Of a DNA stretch of 7,077 nucleotides, positions 6,499-7,077 are shown piece by piece. The translations under genes and the position numbers were made by a program. The first letter of the stretch is position 1. The number at the start of each line of letters is the position of its first letter. This DNA is from Planctomycetia bacterium (GTDB taxonomy: Bacteria; Planctomycetota; Phycisphaerae; Phycisphaerales; SM1A02). The notes under the pieces were generated by a model. That model saw nothing but the letters and a program-made list of their open reading frames with translations, was not told the DNA's origin and searched no databases. The stretch lies in contig SYIB01000120.1 in the NCBI GenBank assembly GCA_005798965.1, forward strand, positions 1 to 7,077, read 5' to 3'.

Positions 6499-7010
6499 GC
6501 GGCGCTGTCGCGCCAGCGGCCAGCGTGCCCCTCTCAGCACGACCATGCAGCAAAGCGAGGCATCCTGTGCCGGATACACACTGGCTCAACGCAGGTTGCT
6601 CACTGCGCACCAACGTCCTCAAGCGTCGTCAAACTTCTGGGCCACGGGTTCCTCGGGTACCACCACCGGCGAACGCCCTTGAGCTGTCGCCAGACTTCAT
6701 GCTGGAGCGGGGCCGAGCGAAGCAGCACCCACGCCTTCACGCGCACTCCGTGACGTGGATCCTGGGTGTTTGACCACCGTGGCGGGCAAAGGCGCGACCG
6801 TTGGATCAGGTTCAGGACATGGGCAGTTTCGGGGATGACTCGGTCCGCCCGGGAAATCGTGCCATTCAGGGAGACCCAAAACCGCATGGCTGGAGGCGTT
6901 CTTTCGTTCATCATGAATTGTCACAAACTTGCGCTTGCGCGCGACTCGTCGCGTGGCATCCTTGATCGTTCCGCGAGCAGTTCCCGGAACACTCCATCCA
7001 TCCCGTTTCG
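6499..7010. other. Gene-poor stretch between the pilin-like gene and the gene at 7024
   Basis: I find no convincing gene here. The only candidate is a 104-codon minus-strand frame (start 6914, stop 6600), rich in Trp and Arg (for example RRWWYPRNPWPRSL). It lacks a ribosome binding site and its third-position GC is lower than in the certain genes, so it is probably not translated, or is a remnant. A short hairpin follows the pilin-like stop at 6501-6514. The AT-richer part at about 6900-6930 has two adjacent small palindromes, TTCAT-C-ATGAA (6907-6917) and TTGT-C-ACAA (6918-6926). CGCGA-CTCG-TCGCG (6940-6953) forms another hairpin. The promoter of the gene at 7024 probably lies in roughly 6900-7000, but I cannot name its boxes. 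Confidence 0.4.
6501..6514 (+). terminator. Weak candidate hairpin after the pilin-like gene
   Basis: GGCGC (6501-6505) pairs perfectly with GCGCC (6510-6514) across a TGTC loop, starting three bases after the TGA. The position suits a transcription terminator, but no T-run follows, so an intrinsic terminator of the standard kind is not supported. Confidence 0.2.
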
Positions 7011-7017
7011 AGAGAGG
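7011..7017 (+). promoter_or_regulatory. Ribosome binding site for the gene at 7024
   Basis: AGAGAGG lies six bases before the ATG at 7024. It is the only strong Shine-Dalgarno match in front of any gene in this window, and it selects 7024 over the in-frame ATG at 7045. Confidence 0.75.
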
Positions 7018-7023
7018 AAAAGC

Positions 7024-7077
7024 ATGGTTTCTTACCCACGAGCGATGCTCGTGGTGGCGACATCCCTCGTTGCCACC
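7024..7077 (+). CDS. Start of a probable exported protein (first 18 codons only)
   Basis: An open frame beginning MVSYPRAMLVVATSLVAT runs off the right edge. One Arg followed by a hydrophobic run (residues 8-17) reads as the start of a signal peptide, so the product is probably exported or membrane-anchored; nothing more can be said about function. The start is supported by the AGAGAGG ribosome binding site six bases upstream. Codons 5-10 contain a perfect 8-base-pair inverted repeat, CCACGAGC-GAT-GCTCGTGG (7036-7054). The gene lies on the same strand as the pilin-like gene but 525 bases beyond it, so it probably has its own promoter. Confidence 0.65.
   Translation, partial: MVSYPRAMLVVATSLVAT

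Noticed and set aside
5464..6579. Open minus-strand frame of 371 codons
   Set aside because: It is antisense to the pilin-like gene, which has an exact cleavage site and H-X9-DG motif.
6640..6665. tRNA-like 3' end (GGTTCCTCGGGTACCACCA)
   Set aside because: It lacks the GTTCGAAT-type T-loop, and no acceptor, D or anticodon arms can be drawn upstream.
6918..6946. TTGTCA as a -35 box for the gene at 7024
   Set aside because: The hexamer 17 bases downstream is GCGACT, nothing like a -10 box, and the neighbouring spacings are no better.

Overview
The window is GC-rich bacterial DNA that looks like it comes from a planctomycete, probably of the Phycisphaerae. Two kinds of sequence support this. 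One is a secreted protein ending in two dockerin-like repeats of the form DLNxDGxVDGADLGILLGxWG. The other is a stand-alone prepilin-like protein with an RAFSLVEI cleavage site and an H-X9-DG motif near its C-terminus. Both recur in many copies in genomes of that phylum. The assignment is an inference from protein style; no rRNA or other marker is present.

Minus strand, right to left (5467 down to 1): three genes lie head to tail with short gaps, so they may be co-transcribed. First is a large secreted protein with a signal peptide, a PPC-like domain, a glycine linker, a central domain of unknown function and the dockerin-like tail. Next, 53 bases on, is adenine deaminase (ade), recognised with high confidence. 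Then, 30 bases on, is an exported YtcJ-like amidohydrolase whose 3' end lies beyond the left edge. The deaminase would act in the cytoplasm on adenine and the amidohydrolase appears to be exported, so they need not share a pathway. The gap before ade holds two overlapping inverted repeats that cannot both fold at once, and one of them covers the likely ade start codon.

Plus strand, from 5647: a divergent gene encodes the H-X9-DG prepilin-like protein (5647-6498). A 525-base stretch without a convincing gene follows, and then a new gene starts at 7024 behind a good ribosome binding site. Only its first 18 codons are visible and they look like a signal peptide. The 179-base divergent spacer (5468-5646) should carry promoters for both directions. 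A candidate for the secreted protein sits so close to the ATG that its mRNA could be leaderless.

I see no mobile element, CRISPR array, rRNA or tRNA. The very long open frames antisense to the minus-strand genes are by-products of high GC. The least explained parts are the central domain of the secreted protein, the ade start-site inverted repeats, the C-terminal extension of the amidohydrolase and the 6499-7023 gap.
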